Made by a program: the position numbers and the translations under genes. DNA of 7,056 nt from Gemmatimonas phototrophica. GTDB taxonomy: Bacteria; Gemmatimonadota; Gemmatimonadetes; Longimicrobiales; Gaopeijiaceae. The DNA lies in contig CAMCNM010000100.1 of NCBI GenBank assembly GCA_945876015.1, forward strand, positions 1 through 7,056. Direction: 5' to 3'. A model generated the notes under the pieces. That model was given only the letters and a program-made list of their open reading frames with translations. It did no database searches and was not told where the DNA came from. Below are positions 6,051 through 7,056 of this stretch, piece by piece. How positions within the stretch are numbered: position 1 is the first letter of the stretch; every line of letters begins with the position of its first letter.

Positions 6051-7056
6051 CGGACCGGACTCCCTCGTCGGACCGGCGCACCCGGGCCTGGATCGAGGTT
6101 CGGGCCGCGGCCGTTCGCAGGAACTACCGGTGCGTGCAGGCGGCGGCCGGCGGCGACGTGGGCGTGATCCCGATGGTGAAGGCCGACGCCTACGGGCTTG
6201 GAGCCGACCGGATGGTCGCCACGCTGGAGCCCGAGCAGCCGCTGGCCTGGGGCGTCGCCACGCTCGAGGAGGGCCGCCGCCTCAGGGAGCTCGGGGTCAC
6301 GCGGACCATCCTGGTGGTGGCCCCGCTGCCACCGGGATCCTATCCCGACGCGGTGGACGGCGATCTGACCGTGTGTCTCTCCAGCCTCGACGGCCTTCGC
6401 CTGCTCGATGAAGCGGCTGCGCGGCGCGACCGCCCGGCCACGTTCCAGATCGAGGTGGACACGGGCATGGGGCGGGCCGGGTTCGACTGGAGGCAGGCGG
6501 CCCAGTGGGGGCCGATCGTGGCGGCCCGGCACCGGCCCGGGCTGCGCTGGACCGGGTGCTATACGCACTTCCACTCGGCCGACGACGATCCGGCCACGGT
6601 GCCTGTGCAATGGCAGCGGCTCGTGGACGTCCTAACATCCGTCCCGCATCCGAACGAGGATTTCCTCGTCCATGCGCAGAACAGCGCGGGCGCCCTGCGG
6701 GCAGGGCGGCTCGGGTCGGGCGCATACCGGGCTGGGGCGGTCCGTCCGGGGATCTTCCTCTACGGGGGAGCCGCGGGGGCCGGTCTTGCCGATCCCGATC
6801 CGGTGGCGACGGTGCGCGCCCGGGTGGTGCACGTGCGCGACGCTTCCCCGGGCACGACGGTCGGATATGGAGCCACCCACGCGGCGCGGGGCTGGGAAAA
6901 GTGGGCGACGCTCGCGATCGGATACGGTGACGGGCTGCCCCGCGCCCTCGGCAATTGCGGGCATGCGCTTCTGGCAGGTCGGCGGGCGCCCATCGTGGGT
7001 CGGGTTTCCATGGACCTGACCGTCGTAAACATTTCGGGCTTCGAGGGGGTAGAGGC
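6044..7056 (+). CDS. alr: Alanine racemase, 3'-truncated by the window edge
   Basis: Alanine racemase is a PLP enzyme that interconverts L- and D-alanine and supplies D-Ala for peptidoglycan. The frame runs from ATG 6044 off the end of the window, giving 337 complete codons; family members are about 360-390 residues, so only the C-terminal tail is missing. Features in order: AWIEVRAAAVRRNYR (typical start of the barrel), the PLP-binding Lys46 in MVKADAYGLG, VDTGMGRAGF (138-147), THFHSADDD, HAQNSAGAL, Arg234 in VRPGIFLYGG (contacts the pyridine nitrogen), the catalytic Tyr275 in GYGATH, IGYGDGLPR, and GRVSMDL (Met323, Asp324). Both catalytic bases, Lys and Tyr, are present. The residue just before VDTGMGR is Glu137, where well-studied enzymes have a carbamylated Lys. 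No Shine-Dalgarno precedes the ATG; an in-frame TTG at 6008 is less likely. It is transcribed divergently from mazG. Confidence 0.94.
   Translation, partial: MSTDRTPSSDRRTRAWIEVRAAAVRRNYRCVQAAAGGDVGVIPMVKADAYGLGADRMVATLEPEQPLAWGVATLEEGRRLRELGVTRTILVVAPLPPGSYPDAVDGDLTVCLSSLDGLRLLDEAAARRDRPATFQIEVDTGMGRAGFDWRQAAQWGPIVAARHRPGLRWTGCYTHFHSADDDPATVPVQWQRLVDVLTSVPHPNEDFLVHAQNSAGALRAGRLGSGAYRAGAVRPGIFLYGGAAGAGLADPDPVATVRARVVHVRDASPGTTVGYGATHAARGWEKWATLAIGYGDGLPRALGNCGHALLAGRRAPIVGRVSMDLTVVNISGFEGVE

Noticed and set aside
5332..6411. Long + strand frames opposite mazG
   Set aside because: They are Ser/Arg-rich shadow translations, while the - strand has both complete MazG domains.
2853..7056. A D-cycloserine link: a DcsG-like ATP-grasp protein and the drug's target alanine racemase in one window
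   Set aside because: They are in different transcription units 2.3 kb apart, other dcs genes are absent, and the ATP-grasp family is broad. Co-occurrence is most likely chance.

Overview
This is a gene-dense stretch of bacterial chromosome with very high GC content, carrying housekeeping genes. Five complete or partial genes lie on the + strand and one on the - strand; all six can be placed in a family. There is no tRNA, rRNA, CRISPR array, insertion sequence, phage gene or other sign of mobile DNA. The GC-rich codons, the compact AsnRS with its archaeal-like sequence style, and the particular ATP-grasp protein suggest a GC-rich Gram-negative lineage such as Gemmatimonadota or a neighbouring candidate phylum. 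That placement is an impression from protein style and was not tested by a search.

Layout: (1) Positions 1-3722 hold an apparent operon: the 3' part of ftsY (SRP receptor GTPase), recG (branch-migration helicase) and an uncharacterised ATP-grasp ligase. Both junctions are overlapping or nearly so. The ftsY-recG junction is unusual: a five-codon mini-ORF starts inside the ftsY stop codon (ATGA) and its own stop overlaps the TTG start of recG (TTGA). (2) Positions 3723-3852 are a 130-base gap with a promoter-like element and a GC-rich hairpin. (3) asnS (asparaginyl-tRNA synthetase) follows at 3853-5148. (4) asnS converges on mazG (nucleotide pyrophosphohydrolase, - strand) with only five bases between the stop codons, inside a perfect 10-base palindrome. 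(5) mazG diverges from alr (alanine racemase, + strand), which starts at 6044 and runs off the right edge. The 92-base gap between them carries promoter-like elements facing both ways.

Functionally these are core processes: membrane protein targeting, DNA repair, tRNA charging, nucleotide pool cleansing and D-alanine supply for the cell wall. The operon partners do not form one pathway. The only gene of unknown role is the ATP-grasp protein.

I did not find a previously undescribed multi-gene system. The points most worth checking are a Glu in alanine racemase at the site of the usual carbamylated Lys, the ATGA/TTGA relay before recG, a possibly leaderless alr transcript, and the unknown ligase coupled to recG.
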